In this document: one piece after another, positions 8,977 to 16,505 of the stretch
Numbering within the stretch: position 1 is the first letter of the stretch
How the letters are laid out: each line of letters starts with the position of its first letter
From: Novosphingobium sp.
GTDB taxonomy: Bacteria; Pseudomonadota; Alphaproteobacteria; Sphingomonadales; Sphingomonadaceae
DNA: 64,000 nucleotides
NCBI GenBank assembly: GCA_024236175.1
Contig: JACKKY010000002.1
Coordinates: 1 to 64,000 of the forward strand
Reading direction: 5' to 3'
Translations under genes and position numbers: made by a program
Notes under the pieces: model-generated
What the model saw: only the letters and a program-made list of their open reading frames with translations
What the model was told of the DNA's origin: nothing
Database searches by the model: none

Positions 8977-9509
8977 TGAGCCGGACAGGCAAAAGGCCCG
9001 TCGAGATCCCGAGCGGCGTCACCGCCGACATTGCGGACGGCATCCTCACGGTGAAGGGCCCGAAGGGCACGCTCACGCTGACCCTGCGCGACGAGATCAG
9101 CTATACGGTGGAAGACGGCAGCATCCTGGTGAAGCCGGCCAATGACACCAAGCAGGCTCGCGCTTTCTGGGGCATGCAGCGTACGCTGGTCGACAACCTC
9201 GTCACCGGCGTGACCGAAGGCTACACCAAGGTGCTGGAAATCACCGGCGTCGGCTATCGTGCGCAGGCCCAGGGCAAGAAGCTCAAGCTGCAGCTCGGCT
9301 ACAGCCACGACGTCGATTTCGACGTGCCGGAAGGCATCGAGGTCAAGACGCCCGACAACACTACGGTGGAAATCTCGGGTATCGACAAGCAGCAGGTCGG
9401 CCAGGTGGCCGCGGAAATCCGCCGTTGGCGCAAGCCCGAGCCCTACAAGGGCAAGGGCATCAAGTATCGCGGCGAGTACATCTTCCGCAAGGAAGGGAAG
9501 AAGAAGTAA
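8976..9509 (+). CDS. rplF: 50S ribosomal protein L6
   Basis: L6 sits near the sarcin-ricin loop where translation factors bind. The 177-residue protein starts MSRTGKRPVEIPSGVTADI and ends with the family block PEPYKGKGIKYRGEYIFRKE. Start and stop are coupled by one-base overlaps to rpsH and rplR. Confidence 0.97.
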   Translation: MSRTGKRPVEIPSGVTADIADGILTVKGPKGTLTLTLRDEISYTVEDGSILVKPANDTKQARAFWGMQRTLVDNLVTGVTEGYTKVLEITGVGYRAQAQGKKLKLQLGYSHDVDFDVPEGIEVKTPDNTTVEISGIDKQQVGQVAAEIRRWRKPEPYKGKGIKYRGEYIFRKEGKKK

Positions 9510-9847
9510 TGGCCAAGCTCACCCTTTTCGATCGCCGCCGCCGTCGCGTGCGCAGCGCCGTCAAGGCGCGTGCCAATGGCCGGCCCCGTCTTTCCGTGCA
9601 TCGTACCGGCAAGCACATCTACGCCCAGATTATCGATGATGGCGATGGCCGCACGCTGGCTTCTGCCTCGTCGCTGGGCGCCAAGGGTGCCGATGTCGAC
9701 GCCGCCACCAAGGTGGGCAAGGATCTTGCGGCTGCCGCCAAGAAGGCCGGCGTGACATCCGTCGTGTTCGATCGTGGCGGATACCTGTTCCATGGCCGCG
9801 TCAAGGCGCTGGCCGATGCGGCGCGCGAAGGCGGGCTGGAGTTCTGA
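9509..9847 (+). CDS. rplR: 50S ribosomal protein L18
   Basis: L18 binds 5S rRNA in the central protuberance. The ATG at 9509 overlaps the rplF stop (TAATG) and gives a normal 112-residue protein, MAKLTLFDRRRRRVRSAVKA. Conserved segments include RPRLSVHRTGKHIYAQIIDD and the C-terminal FDRGGYLFHGRVKALADAAR. It is followed directly by rpsE. Confidence 0.97.
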   Translation: MAKLTLFDRRRRRVRSAVKARANGRPRLSVHRTGKHIYAQIIDDGDGRTLASASSLGAKGADVDAATKVGKDLAAAAKKAGVTSVVFDRGGYLFHGRVKALADAAREGGLEF

Positions 9848-10629
9848 TGATGGCAGACGAAAACAACACCCCCGAAACCGAAAACGCGGCGGCCGAGACG
9901 CCTGCAGTGGAAGCCCCGGCGACCGAGGCTGCACCGGCGGAGAAGCCGATCGCGGCCGAGCATCCGCAGGGTGGCGCTCCGCAGGAGCAGCGCGAAGGGC
10001 GCGGCCGTGGCCGTGGCCGTGGAGGCGACCGCGACCGTGGTGGCCGTGGCCGTCGCGACGACCGTCGCGGCCGTGGCGGTGACGACGATGGCGGTGAGGA
10101 GCTGATCGAGAAGCTCGTCCACATCAACCGCGTCTCCAAGACGGTGAAGGGCGGCAAGCGCTTCGGTTTCGCCGCGCTGGTCGTGGTGGGCGACGGCAAG
10201 GGCCGGGTCGGCTTCGGCCACGGCAAGGCCCGCGAAGTGCCTGAAGCGATCACCAAGGCGACTGCTGCTGCCAAGAAGAAGATGATCCGCGTGCCGCTCA
10301 AGGAAGGCCGTACGTTGCATCACGACGGCAAGGGCCGCTTCGGTGCCGGCAAGGTCAATGTCCGCACGGCTCCGGCCGGTACCGGCATCATCGCCGGCGG
10401 TCCGATGCGCGCCGTGTTCGAAAGCCTTGGCGTCGCCGACGTCGTGACCAAGTCGGTGGGGACGTCCAATCCCTACAACATGGTTCGCGCCACGTTCGAC
10501 GCGCTGATCAACCAGACCTCGCCCAAGTCGGTGGCGCAGCGTCGCGGCAAGAAAGTCGCTGACCTGCTTGGCCGCGGCGGCGCAAGCGAAGCCGAGGCGG
10601 AAGCCGAAGCCGAAGCGATTACGGAGTAA
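9847..10629 (+). CDS. rpsE: 30S ribosomal protein S5 with long N-terminal extension
   Basis: S5 helps set decoding accuracy on the 30S subunit. The S5 core begins near residue 83 (EELIEKLVHINRVSKTVKGG) and includes GFGHGKAREVPEAITKA and GGPMRAVFESLGV. Before it lie about 80 extra residues: first an acidic Ala/Pro/Glu-rich part, then an RG/RGG-box block (EGRGRGRGRGGDRDRGGRGR). The C-terminus ends in a short Glu-Ala repeat. Two adjacent ATGs (9847, 9850) are possible; the first overlaps the rplR stop. The total of 260 residues compares with about 165 in E. coli. Basic RG-rich extensions occur in alphaproteobacterial S5, but this acidic-plus-RGG layout stands out. Confidence 0.96.
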   Translation: MMADENNTPETENAAAETPAVEAPATEAAPAEKPIAAEHPQGGAPQEQREGRGRGRGRGGDRDRGGRGRRDDRRGRGGDDDGGEELIEKLVHINRVSKTVKGGKRFGFAALVVVGDGKGRVGFGHGKAREVPEAITKATAAAKKKMIRVPLKEGRTLHHDGKGRFGAGKVNVRTAPAGTGIIAGGPMRAVFESLGVADVVTKSVGTSNPYNMVRATFDALINQTSPKSVAQRRGKKVADLLGRGGASEAEAEAEAEAITE

Positions 10630-10634
10630 GGCGC

Positions 10635-10826
10635 ATGGCCCAGTCCGCAAAGAAGACTATCAAGATCAAGCAGATCGGCTCGCCGATCCGCCGTCCGGCG
10701 AAGCAGAAGCAGATGCTCGTCGGCCTGGGCCTCGGCAAGATGCACAAGGTCGTCGAGGTCGAGGACACCCCGGAAGTCCGCGGTGCCATCGCCAAGCTGC
10801 CGCATATGGTGGCCGTGGTCGACTGA
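10635..10826 (+). CDS. rpmD: 50S ribosomal protein L30
   Basis: L30 is a small 50S protein. The 63-residue sequence has the family motif IGSPIRRPAKQKQMLVGLGL and the ending LPHMVAVVD. It lies five bases after rpsE. In most bacteria rplO would follow at once, but here a strong terminator and an antisense gene come next, so rpmD is the last gene of this transcript. Confidence 0.96.
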   Translation: MAQSAKKTIKIKQIGSPIRRPAKQKQMLVGLGLGKMHKVVEVEDTPEVRGAIAKLPHMVAVVD

Positions 10827-10863
10827 GCCCGCCCGAAGTATTCAAGCGAAAGATCGCAGGAGG

Positions 10864-10894
10864 AGCCCCGGCGTTGCGCTGGGGCTTTTTCTTT
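10864..10894 (+). terminator. Intrinsic terminator after rpmD
   Basis: Ten consecutive pairs (one G-U) join 10864-10873 and 10877-10886 around a TTG loop, and TTTTTCTTT follows at once. This is the clearest rho-independent terminator in the window. It ends the tuf/S10/spc transcript ahead of the antisense gene that ends at 10903. Confidence 0.9.
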
Positions 10895-10902
10895 GGGGCC
10901 GG

Positions 10903-12351
10903 TTACCGCGTGCAGTCCCCCCATACCGCGATCATGTCCGTGCGTTGCCGCTCCGGCGTGGGCACGACCTTCTCCAGGCGGCAATTCCTGCCGACGTAGG
11001 CCAGCACCAGCTGGTGGGTTTCCTCGTTCACGGGGCCGTTGCGCGGCGGCACGGCCATCACCACCGCGCCGGGTTTCAGCGCCAGCACCCGTTTGGTTTC
11101 GCCTAGCGTAGAGAGATGGCTGACGTCCTTCTCGATCAGGTGGCTGAGGTGCGTGGGGAAGACCAGCGGGGTGATGAAAGGCTGGCCGGTGCGCACATAG
11201 AGCTGTGGCGGCGCATCGTAGAGCAGCAACGGCCCCTGGCCGATATGCGCTTCGACGGCCTTCTCCAGCGTTTCGATGGCCTGCTGCGACTGCCGTGCAT
11301 GCTCGAACTGGAACGGGGGACTGATCGTGAACGACAGGATCGCGAGCGCTGCGATCGCTCCATATCCTATCACGCCGCGCGCAAGGAAGCTGCTGGCGGC
11401 GACGCAGAGCGGCACAAGCAGCGGCAGGCCATAATGCAGGTAGAAGTTGGGCACTGCGATCAGGCCGATCACCGCGGCGGCCAGCCAGGCGATCACGAAG
11501 CGGCGACCTTGGCTTTCCTGCCGGATCAGCCCCAGCAGGGCGAAGGGCGCCATTGGTGCAAGCGCGAGAGTCATGAATTTCAGGCGCGCCCAGGACGTCG
11601 GCCAGTGAGGCGGCTTGTCGAGGTTCGAGGCGAACATTGCGTGCCAGTATTCGGCCCAGTGGCCGATGGCCCAGTAGCCGGCCGCGATAGCGAGGGCAGG
11701 GGAGGCACCGATCAGCGCCCAGAGCGTGGCGCTCCGCAGGGTCGGCGATACGCCCGCGCCCGATTTCCAGAGGACGGCGACGCAATAGAGTCCGAGGAAC
11801 GCCGCCTCGAAGAAAGCCGTCGTCTTGAGCGTGATCCCCGCTCCCGCGATCAGCATCGCAATGGGAACCGTCGCCGGCATCCGCCCCTCGCGCAGGGCGG
11901 GCAGCGCGCGGAACACCAGCAGCGCGGCCACCGCTATGAACAGGTTGTAGAAGACCGGGCTCTGCCCCCCGAAACCTTGCAGCGGCGCCAGCCAGAGGAG
12001 ATAGGCCACTCCGGCCAGCAGCGCGCCCTGCAGGCCCGCCCAGCTTCGCGCCATTGCGGAAACTGCCCAGGCCGTGCCGGCCGCAAACAGGGTCGCGGCG
12101 ATCTGGTAGGCGAGCATGTCGTAGGAAAAGGCTGCGATCAGCCAGGACAGCGCGAACAGGCCGAACGGCTTCCTGTCCCACACGTCGACATAGGGCAGGG
12201 TGCCCTGATGCATCGCCACGCCCACCGTCTGGTAGAACACCTCGTCGCCATGCAGGTTGGGGTCGCCGAACGTGTCGATGCGCAACACAAGGGCTACGAC
12301 CAGCAGGATCGCGAACTGGACAACGGGATGGGTGGCCAATTTCGGGAGCAA
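10903..12351 (-). CDS. GT-C-type membrane glycosyltransferase (GT39/ArnT-like)
   Basis: The 482-residue protein has about ten hydrophobic segments. Its first luminal loop is typical of GT-C/PMT-family transferases, with an Asp-Glu pair in NLHGDEVFYQTVGVAMHQG followed by the DVWDRKPFGLFAL block. Such enzymes move sugars from polyprenyl-phosphate donors to lipid or protein acceptors in the periplasm; the substrate here is unknown. The TTG start at 12351 is supported by GAGGA six bases upstream and by lack of any other early start. It lies antisense between rpmD and rplO, which are normally neighbours, and has its own promoter. Codon use looks like the rest of the chromosome. Confidence 0.75.
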   Translation of the reverse strand: MLPKLATHPVVQFAILLVVALVLRIDTFGDPNLHGDEVFYQTVGVAMHQGTLPYVDVWDRKPFGLFALSWLIAAFSYDMLAYQIAATLFAAGTAWAVSAMARSWAGLQGALLAGVAYLLWLAPLQGFGGQSPVFYNLFIAVAALLVFRALPALREGRMPATVPIAMLIAGAGITLKTTAFFEAAFLGLYCVAVLWKSGAGVSPTLRSATLWALIGASPALAIAAGYWAIGHWAEYWHAMFASNLDKPPHWPTSWARLKFMTLALAPMAPFALLGLIRQESQGRRFVIAWLAAAVIGLIAVPNFYLHYGLPLLVPLCVAASSFLARGVIGYGAIAALAILSFTISPPFQFEHARQSQQAIETLEKAVEAHIGQGPLLLYDAPPQLYVRTGQPFITPLVFPTHLSHLIEKDVSHLSTLGETKRVLALKPGAVVMAVPPRNGPVNEETHQLVLAYVGRNCRLEKVVPTPERQRTDMIAVWGDCTR

Positions 12352-12378
12352 GCGGGGTCCTCGATCGCAGGGTAAGGC

Positions 12379-12406
12379 GGTCTAGCATCGCAGGAGGCGG
12401 TGTCAA
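12379..12406 (-). promoter_or_regulatory. Promoter of the glycosyltransferase gene
   Basis: Read on the minus strand, TTGACA (12406-12401) is followed after 16 bases by TAGACC (12384-12379), 27 bases before the TTG start. The perfect -35 box and the position make a sigma-70-type promoter likely. Confidence 0.6.
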
Positions 12407-12412
12407 AAGGGG

Positions 12413-12440
12413 GTGACATCGCTGTCCCCATCCCCTAAGG
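12413..12440 (+). promoter_or_regulatory. Possible promoter for rplO
   Basis: GTGACA and, after 16 bases, CTAAGG precede rplO by about 70 bases. The match is weak, but the terminator after rpmD and the antisense insertion mean rplO needs a promoter of its own in this 160-bp divergent region. Confidence 0.3.
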
Positions 12441-12511
12441 GGCCGCCTTCCATCAAGCGCGAAACCCCCGCCTCCGCGAGGGCAGGCAAAGCGAAAGCGA
12501 GTGCAAACGAT

Positions 12512-12997
12512 ATGAAACTCAACGATCTTCGTGACAATCAGGGGGCCCGCAAAGGGCGCATGCGCATCGGCCGTGGTATCGGCTCGGGCAAGGGCAAGAC
12601 CGGCGGGCGTGGCCAGAAGGGCCAGAAGAGCCGCTCCGGCGTGGCCGTCAAGGGCTTCGAGGGCGGCCAGATGCCGCTCCACATGCGGATCCCGAAGCGC
12701 GGCTTCAACAACACCAAGTTCGCCAAGGACTATGCCGAGGTCAATCTCGGCCTGGTGCAGAAGGCGATCGATGCCGGCAAGCTCGATGCCAAGGCGGTAA
12801 TCGACCATGACGCGCTGAAAGCGGCCGGTCTGGCCCGCGGCGGCAAGGACGGCGTGCGCCTGCTCGGCAAGGGCGAAATCAAGGCCAAGGCGAACTTCAA
12901 GGTTGCCGGTGTGTCGAAAGGCGCGCGCGAGGCGGTCGAGAAGGCCGGCGGCAGCGTCGAAGTGCCCGAGGCACCTGCTGCGCAGGCTGAAGCCTGA
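12512..12997 (+). CDS. rplO: 50S ribosomal protein L15
   Basis: L15 is a late-assembly 50S protein. The ATG at 12512 gives 161 residues starting MKLNDLRDNQGARKGRMRIG, with the glycine-rich GRGIGSGKGKTGGRGQKGQK and the GFEGGQMPLHMRIPKRGFNN signature. The open frame extends 33 codons upstream, but that part is unlike L15 and overlaps the promoter region, so it was rejected. Because of the inserted glycosyltransferase, rplO is cut off from the rest of the spc cluster and starts a separate unit. Confidence 0.96.
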   Translation: MKLNDLRDNQGARKGRMRIGRGIGSGKGKTGGRGQKGQKSRSGVAVKGFEGGQMPLHMRIPKRGFNNTKFAKDYAEVNLGLVQKAIDAGKLDAKAVIDHDALKAAGLARGGKDGVRLLGKGEIKAKANFKVAGVSKGAREAVEKAGGSVEVPEAPAAQAEA

Positions 12998-13114
12998 CCT
13001 AATTGCGTCATCTTGCGAATGCGGCGACCCGTCTTCCGGCCACGTATCTGGTGATGCTGGCCGGACACGGGTTACCGCTTTCGCCGTAATGACCTTTTTG
13101 TTGCAGGGACAGGG

Positions 13115-13142
13115 TTCGACAACCGTGATCGCACACTATATG
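13115..13142 (+). promoter_or_regulatory. Candidate promoter upstream of secY
   Basis: TTCGAC at 13115-13120 and TATATG at 13137-13142 are 16 bases apart in the 184-nt rplO-secY gap, 39 bases before the secY ATG. The -10 is good and the -35 only partial. Confidence 0.4.
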
Positions 13143-13181
13143 GGCGGTCGAACACCGAGGAATTGAGGCTCACCCATCCCA

Positions 13182-14549
13182 ATGGCATCACGCGCCGACA
13201 ATATCGCGAGCACGCTCAACTTCGCCAATTTCTCGAAGGCGACCGAGCTGAAAAAGCGCATCTGGTTCACCATCGGTGCGCTTATCATCTTCCGCTTCCT
13301 GAGCTTCGTGCCGCTGCCCGGCGTCAATCCGCTGATCCTGGAATCGCTCTATGCGCAGACGCGCGGCGGCATTCTCGACCTGTTCAACACCTTTTCGGGC
13401 GGAAGCCTTGAGCGCATGAGCCTCATCGCGCTCGGCGTGATGCCCTACATCACCTCGTCCATCGTCGTGCAGCTTGCCGCCTCGCTTCATCCGGCGCTGA
13501 TGGCGCTGAAGAAGGAAGGCGAGGCAGGGCGCAAGAAGCTCAACCAGTACACACGCTACGGCACCGTGTTCCTGTGCATCATCCAGGGCTGGTTCATCGC
13601 CTCGGGTCTCGAGGCCTACGGCGCGCAGAGCGGTCTGCAGGCGGTCGTCAATCCGGGCTACATGTTCCGTGTCGGCGCAGTGATCAGCCTTGTCGGCGGC
13701 ACGATGTTCCTCCTCTGGCTGGGCGAGCAGATCACCTCGCGCGGCATCGGTAACGGCGTATCGCTGATCATCATGGCCGGCATCGTCGCGCAGATGCCGA
13801 CCTTCGTCGCAAACCTGTTCGAAGGCGGCCGCACCGGCTCGATCAGCCCCTTCGTGGTGGTTGGGCTGGTCGCGGTAATCATCGTGCTCGTGCTGTTCAT
13901 CTGCTTCATGGAACGGGCGCAGCGCCGGCTGCTGATTCAGTATCCCAAACGCGCCAGCCAGCGCGGCATGATGCAGGCCGATCGCAGCCACCTGCCGCTC
14001 AAGCTCAACACCGCAGGCGTCATCCCGCCGATCTTCGCCAGCTCGCTGCTGCTGCTGCCGCTGACGATTTCGCAGTTTGCCGGCAATTCCCTTTCGCCCG
14101 ATACGGCGCTGGGCAGCTTCGTGATCTCGCTCAACCAGTATCTCGCGCACGGCAAGCCGATCTACATGCTGCTCTACGCGGCGGGCATCATTTTCTTCTG
14201 CTTCTTCTACACGGCCGTGGTGTTCAATCCCGAAGACACTGCGGACAATCTGAAGAAGAACGGCGGCTTCATTCCCGGTATCCGGCCGGGCAAGAACACC
14301 GCCACCTATCTGGACTATGTGCTGACGCGCATCACCGTGGTCGGCGCGATCTACCTCACCATCGTTTGCGTGGTTCCGGAATACTGGATGGCGCAGACGG
14401 GCATGATGATGATGTTCATGGGCGGCACCAGCCTGCTCATCGTCGTCAACGTCACGGTGGACACCATCACCCAGATCCAGTCGCATCTGCTGGCGCACCA
14501 GTACGGCGACCTGATCAAGAAGGCGAAGCTGAAAGGCAGGCTGCGCTGA
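13182..14549 (+). CDS. secY: Protein translocase subunit SecY
   Basis: SecY forms the protein-conducting channel of the Sec translocon in the inner membrane. The 455-residue protein has ten predicted membrane helices. It contains the signatures GVMPYITSSIVVQLAASLHP (end of helix 2 region) and GIGNGVSLIIMAGIVAQMP. The C-terminal cytoplasmic tail QYGDLIKKAKLKGRLR is typical. It is followed by adk 55 bases later, the usual secY-adk order. Confidence 0.98.
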   Translation: MASRADNIASTLNFANFSKATELKKRIWFTIGALIIFRFLSFVPLPGVNPLILESLYAQTRGGILDLFNTFSGGSLERMSLIALGVMPYITSSIVVQLAASLHPALMALKKEGEAGRKKLNQYTRYGTVFLCIIQGWFIASGLEAYGAQSGLQAVVNPGYMFRVGAVISLVGGTMFLLWLGEQITSRGIGNGVSLIIMAGIVAQMPTFVANLFEGGRTGSISPFVVVGLVAVIIVLVLFICFMERAQRRLLIQYPKRASQRGMMQADRSHLPLKLNTAGVIPPIFASSLLLLPLTISQFAGNSLSPDTALGSFVISLNQYLAHGKPIYMLLYAAGIIFFCFFYTAVVFNPEDTADNLKKNGGFIPGIRPGKNTATYLDYVLTRITVVGAIYLTIVCVVPEYWMAQTGMMMMFMGGTSLLIVVNVTVDTITQIQSHLLAHQYGDLIKKAKLKGRLR

Positions 14550-14604
14550 GGCGCCTTGGCCGGTCCGAAGGCGGGGCCACAGCCTAAGCAAGGGGGCAAT
14601 CCAC

Positions 14605-15252
14605 GTGAATATCATCCTGCTTGGACCGCCGGGAGCGGGCAAGGGAACGCAGGCGCAGCGGCTCGTCGAAGGACACGGCATGCGCCAGCTTTCGACTGGC
14701 GACATGCTGCGCGCGGCGGTGAAGGCGGGAACGCCGGTTGGACTGCAGGCGAAGGCGGTGATGGAACGCGGTGAACTTGTGTCGGACGGGATCGTCTCGG
14801 CGCTGATCGGCGAAGAGCTGGACGCGATGGGCGCCGATACCGGCGCGATCTTCGACGGCTATCCCCGGACCGCGGCCCAGGCCGAATCGCTCGATGCGAT
14901 TCTTGCCGAGCGCGGCCGCAAGCTGGAACATGTGATCGAGCTGGACGTGGACGAGGATGCGCTCGTCGAGCGAATTACAGGCCGTTTCACCTGCGCCGGT
15001 TGCGGCAAGGGCTATCACGACAAGTTCGAGCAGCCCCGGCTTGCCGGAACGTGCGACAAGTGCGGCGGAACCGAGTTCAAGCGCCGTCCCGACGACAACG
15101 AGGAAACGGTGCGCACGCGCCTTGCCGAGTATCGGGCCAAGACTGCACCGATCCTGCCGATCTACGAGGAACGCGGCATTGTCAGCCGGGTGAACGGCAT
15201 GGCTGATATCGACGATGTGACCCGGGCGATCGAGCGGATTCTCCGGTCCTGA
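14605..15252 (+). CDS. adk: Adenylate kinase, zinc-LID type
   Basis: Adenylate kinase interconverts ATP, AMP and ADP in the cytosol. The 215-residue protein starts at GTG (MNIILLGPPGAGKGTQAQRL, P-loop at residues 7-14) after AAGGGGG. The NMP-binding motif DGYPRT is near residue 84. The LID carries four cysteines (130, 133, 150, 153) in a CxxC-16-CxxC arrangement, so this is the structural zinc form, not the hydrogen-bonded LID of enterobacteria. Confidence 0.97.
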   Translation: MNIILLGPPGAGKGTQAQRLVEGHGMRQLSTGDMLRAAVKAGTPVGLQAKAVMERGELVSDGIVSALIGEELDAMGADTGAIFDGYPRTAAQAESLDAILAERGRKLEHVIELDVDEDALVERITGRFTCAGCGKGYHDKFEQPRLAGTCDKCGGTEFKRRPDDNEETVRTRLAEYRAKTAPILPIYEERGIVSRVNGMADIDDVTRAIERILRS

Positions 15253-15398
15253 TCGGGTCACGCGGCGCCGTTTCCGCACGATCCCGGTGGCGTCCGGCTT
15301 TGACCTTCGCCTCGGGGTTCGCTAGAAAAGCCGTATGCAGGGGTCGATCCTCGCCGTGCTAGGGCTCGGTGAGCCGGAGATTATGTTTATTCGCGGCG

Positions 15399-15426
15399 TT
15401 GACAGCGCCTGCGAATCATCTTAAGC
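15399..15426 (+). promoter_or_regulatory. Promoter of the rpsM-rpsK-rpoA-rplQ cluster
   Basis: TTGACA (15399-15404) and TTAAGC (15421-15426), 16 bases apart, lie in the 333-bp gap between adk and rpsM, which holds no gene. The transcript would have a leader of about 150 bases; AGGAGAA at 15576-15582 is the rpsM ribosome-binding site. Confidence 0.6.
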
Positions 15427-15585
15427 GCGCCCTTCACTCAGAAAAACGGCTTGGTCCGGCAGGCGTCAGCTATTCGTGCGCGCCAACCGGACTTTTTGCT
15501 GTTTCGGCCCAGGTTTTATCTGAGTGTCAACGCGTTGAGATGGAGGCCACAGGCGACTGTCGTCTCTGTGGAGCAGGAGAATTAA

Positions 15586-15954
15586 GTGGCTCGAATTGCC
15601 GGGGTAAACATCCCCACCAACAAGCGCGTAATCATCGCGCTCACTTACATCCACGGTATTGGCCGGACCAAGGCGCAGGCGATCGTCGACAAGCTCGGCA
15701 TCGATCACGCACGCCGTGTTCAGGACCTGAGCGACCAGGAAGTCGTGCAGATTCGCGAGACGATCGACGCAGACCACATGGTCGAGGGCGATCTTCGTCG
15801 TGAGACGGCGATGAACATCAAGCGCCTGATGGACCTGGCCTGCTATCGCGGCCTTCGCCATCGCAAGGGGCTTCCGGTGCGCGGCCAGCGTACGCACACC
15901 AATGCCCGCACCCGCAAGGGCAAGGCTAAGCCGATCGCCGGCAAGAAGAAGTAA
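15586..15954 (+). CDS. rpsM: 30S ribosomal protein S13
   Basis: S13 bridges the 30S head to the 50S subunit and contacts the P-site tRNA. The 122-residue protein starts at GTG (MARIAGVNIPTNKRVIIALT) behind AGGAGAA. The helix-two-turn-helix segment and the basic tail RGLPVRGQRTHTNARTRKGK match the family. It opens the alpha cluster, separated from adk by a 333-bp promoter-containing gap. Confidence 0.97.
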   Translation: MARIAGVNIPTNKRVIIALTYIHGIGRTKAQAIVDKLGIDHARRVQDLSDQEVVQIRETIDADHMVEGDLRRETAMNIKRLMDLACYRGLRHRKGLPVRGQRTHTNARTRKGKAKPIAGKKK

Positions 15955-16011
15955 GCTTCAGGCCCGACGGTCTGACAGCTTTCCTTTCCGATACACGACA
16001 GGATAAAAACC

Positions 16012-16401
16012 ATGGCACGCGAACCCCAGCGCATCAAAAGGCGGGAACGCAAGAACATCACCAGCGGCATCGCGCATGTGAATGCCAGCTTCAACAACAC
16101 CATGATCACCATCACCGACGCCCAGGGCAATGCCATCAGCTGGTCCTCGGCGGGCATGATGGGCTTCAAGGGCAGCCGCAAGTCCACGCCGTACGCGGCG
16201 CAGGTCGCCGCCGACGACGCCGGTAAGAAAGCGGCAGAGCATGGCGTGCGGACGCTCGAGGTCGAGGTCAAGGGGCCGGGCTCGGGCCGCGAGAGCGCGC
16301 TGCGTGCGCTGCAGGCGGTGGGTTTCACCATCACCTCGATCCGCGACGTCACGCCGATCCCGCACAATGGTGTGAGGCCGTCCAAGCGCCGCCGCGTCTG
16401 A
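16012..16401 (+). CDS. rpsK: 30S ribosomal protein S11
   Basis: S11 lies on the 30S platform at the Shine-Dalgarno interaction site. The 129-residue protein has the signatures NASFNNTMITITDAQGNAIS and MGFKGSRKSTPYAAQ and the typical end IPHNGVRPSKRRRV. It is 57 bases after rpsM. There is no rpsD between rpsK and rpoA, as usual in alphaproteobacteria. Confidence 0.98.
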   Translation: MAREPQRIKRRERKNITSGIAHVNASFNNTMITITDAQGNAISWSSAGMMGFKGSRKSTPYAAQVAADDAGKKAAEHGVRTLEVEVKGPGSGRESALRALQAVGFTITSIRDVTPIPHNGVRPSKRRRV

Positions 16402-16412
16402 TCGAGTGTTCC

Positions 16413-16432
16413 GGCGGCGCCCCGGTGCCGCC
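16413..16432 (+). promoter_or_regulatory. Intercistronic hairpin rpsK-rpoA
   Basis: GGCGGC (16413-16418) can pair with GCCGCC (16427-16432), followed by CCCTTTC instead of a real T-run. It is a weak hairpin, perhaps an attenuator or processing site in the 104-nt gap. Confidence 0.3.
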
Positions 16433-16505
16433 CCTTTCGGATCGGCCGCGGCTCATTTTGGGCACTGCGGCCGTTCTCGCCAAGAAATAACCCTAGGGGA
16501 AGTCC

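Noticed and set aside
10619..12808. A 729-codon minus-strand open frame across rpmD, the glycosyltransferase region and rplO
   Set aside because: It is in a different frame from the glycosyltransferase, has no domain, and covers two certain ribosomal genes on the other strand; long open shadows are expected at this GC content.
13188..14705. A 505-codon minus-strand open frame opposite secY
   Set aside because: It is a shadow of a certain gene, with a composition typical of the antisense of membrane-protein codons.
15253..15585. A possible small gene in the 333-bp adk-rpsM gap
   Set aside because: An open frame of 144 codons from 15369 runs across the promoter into rpsM in another frame and has no ribosome-binding site or family likeness; the gap is best explained by the promoter and leader.
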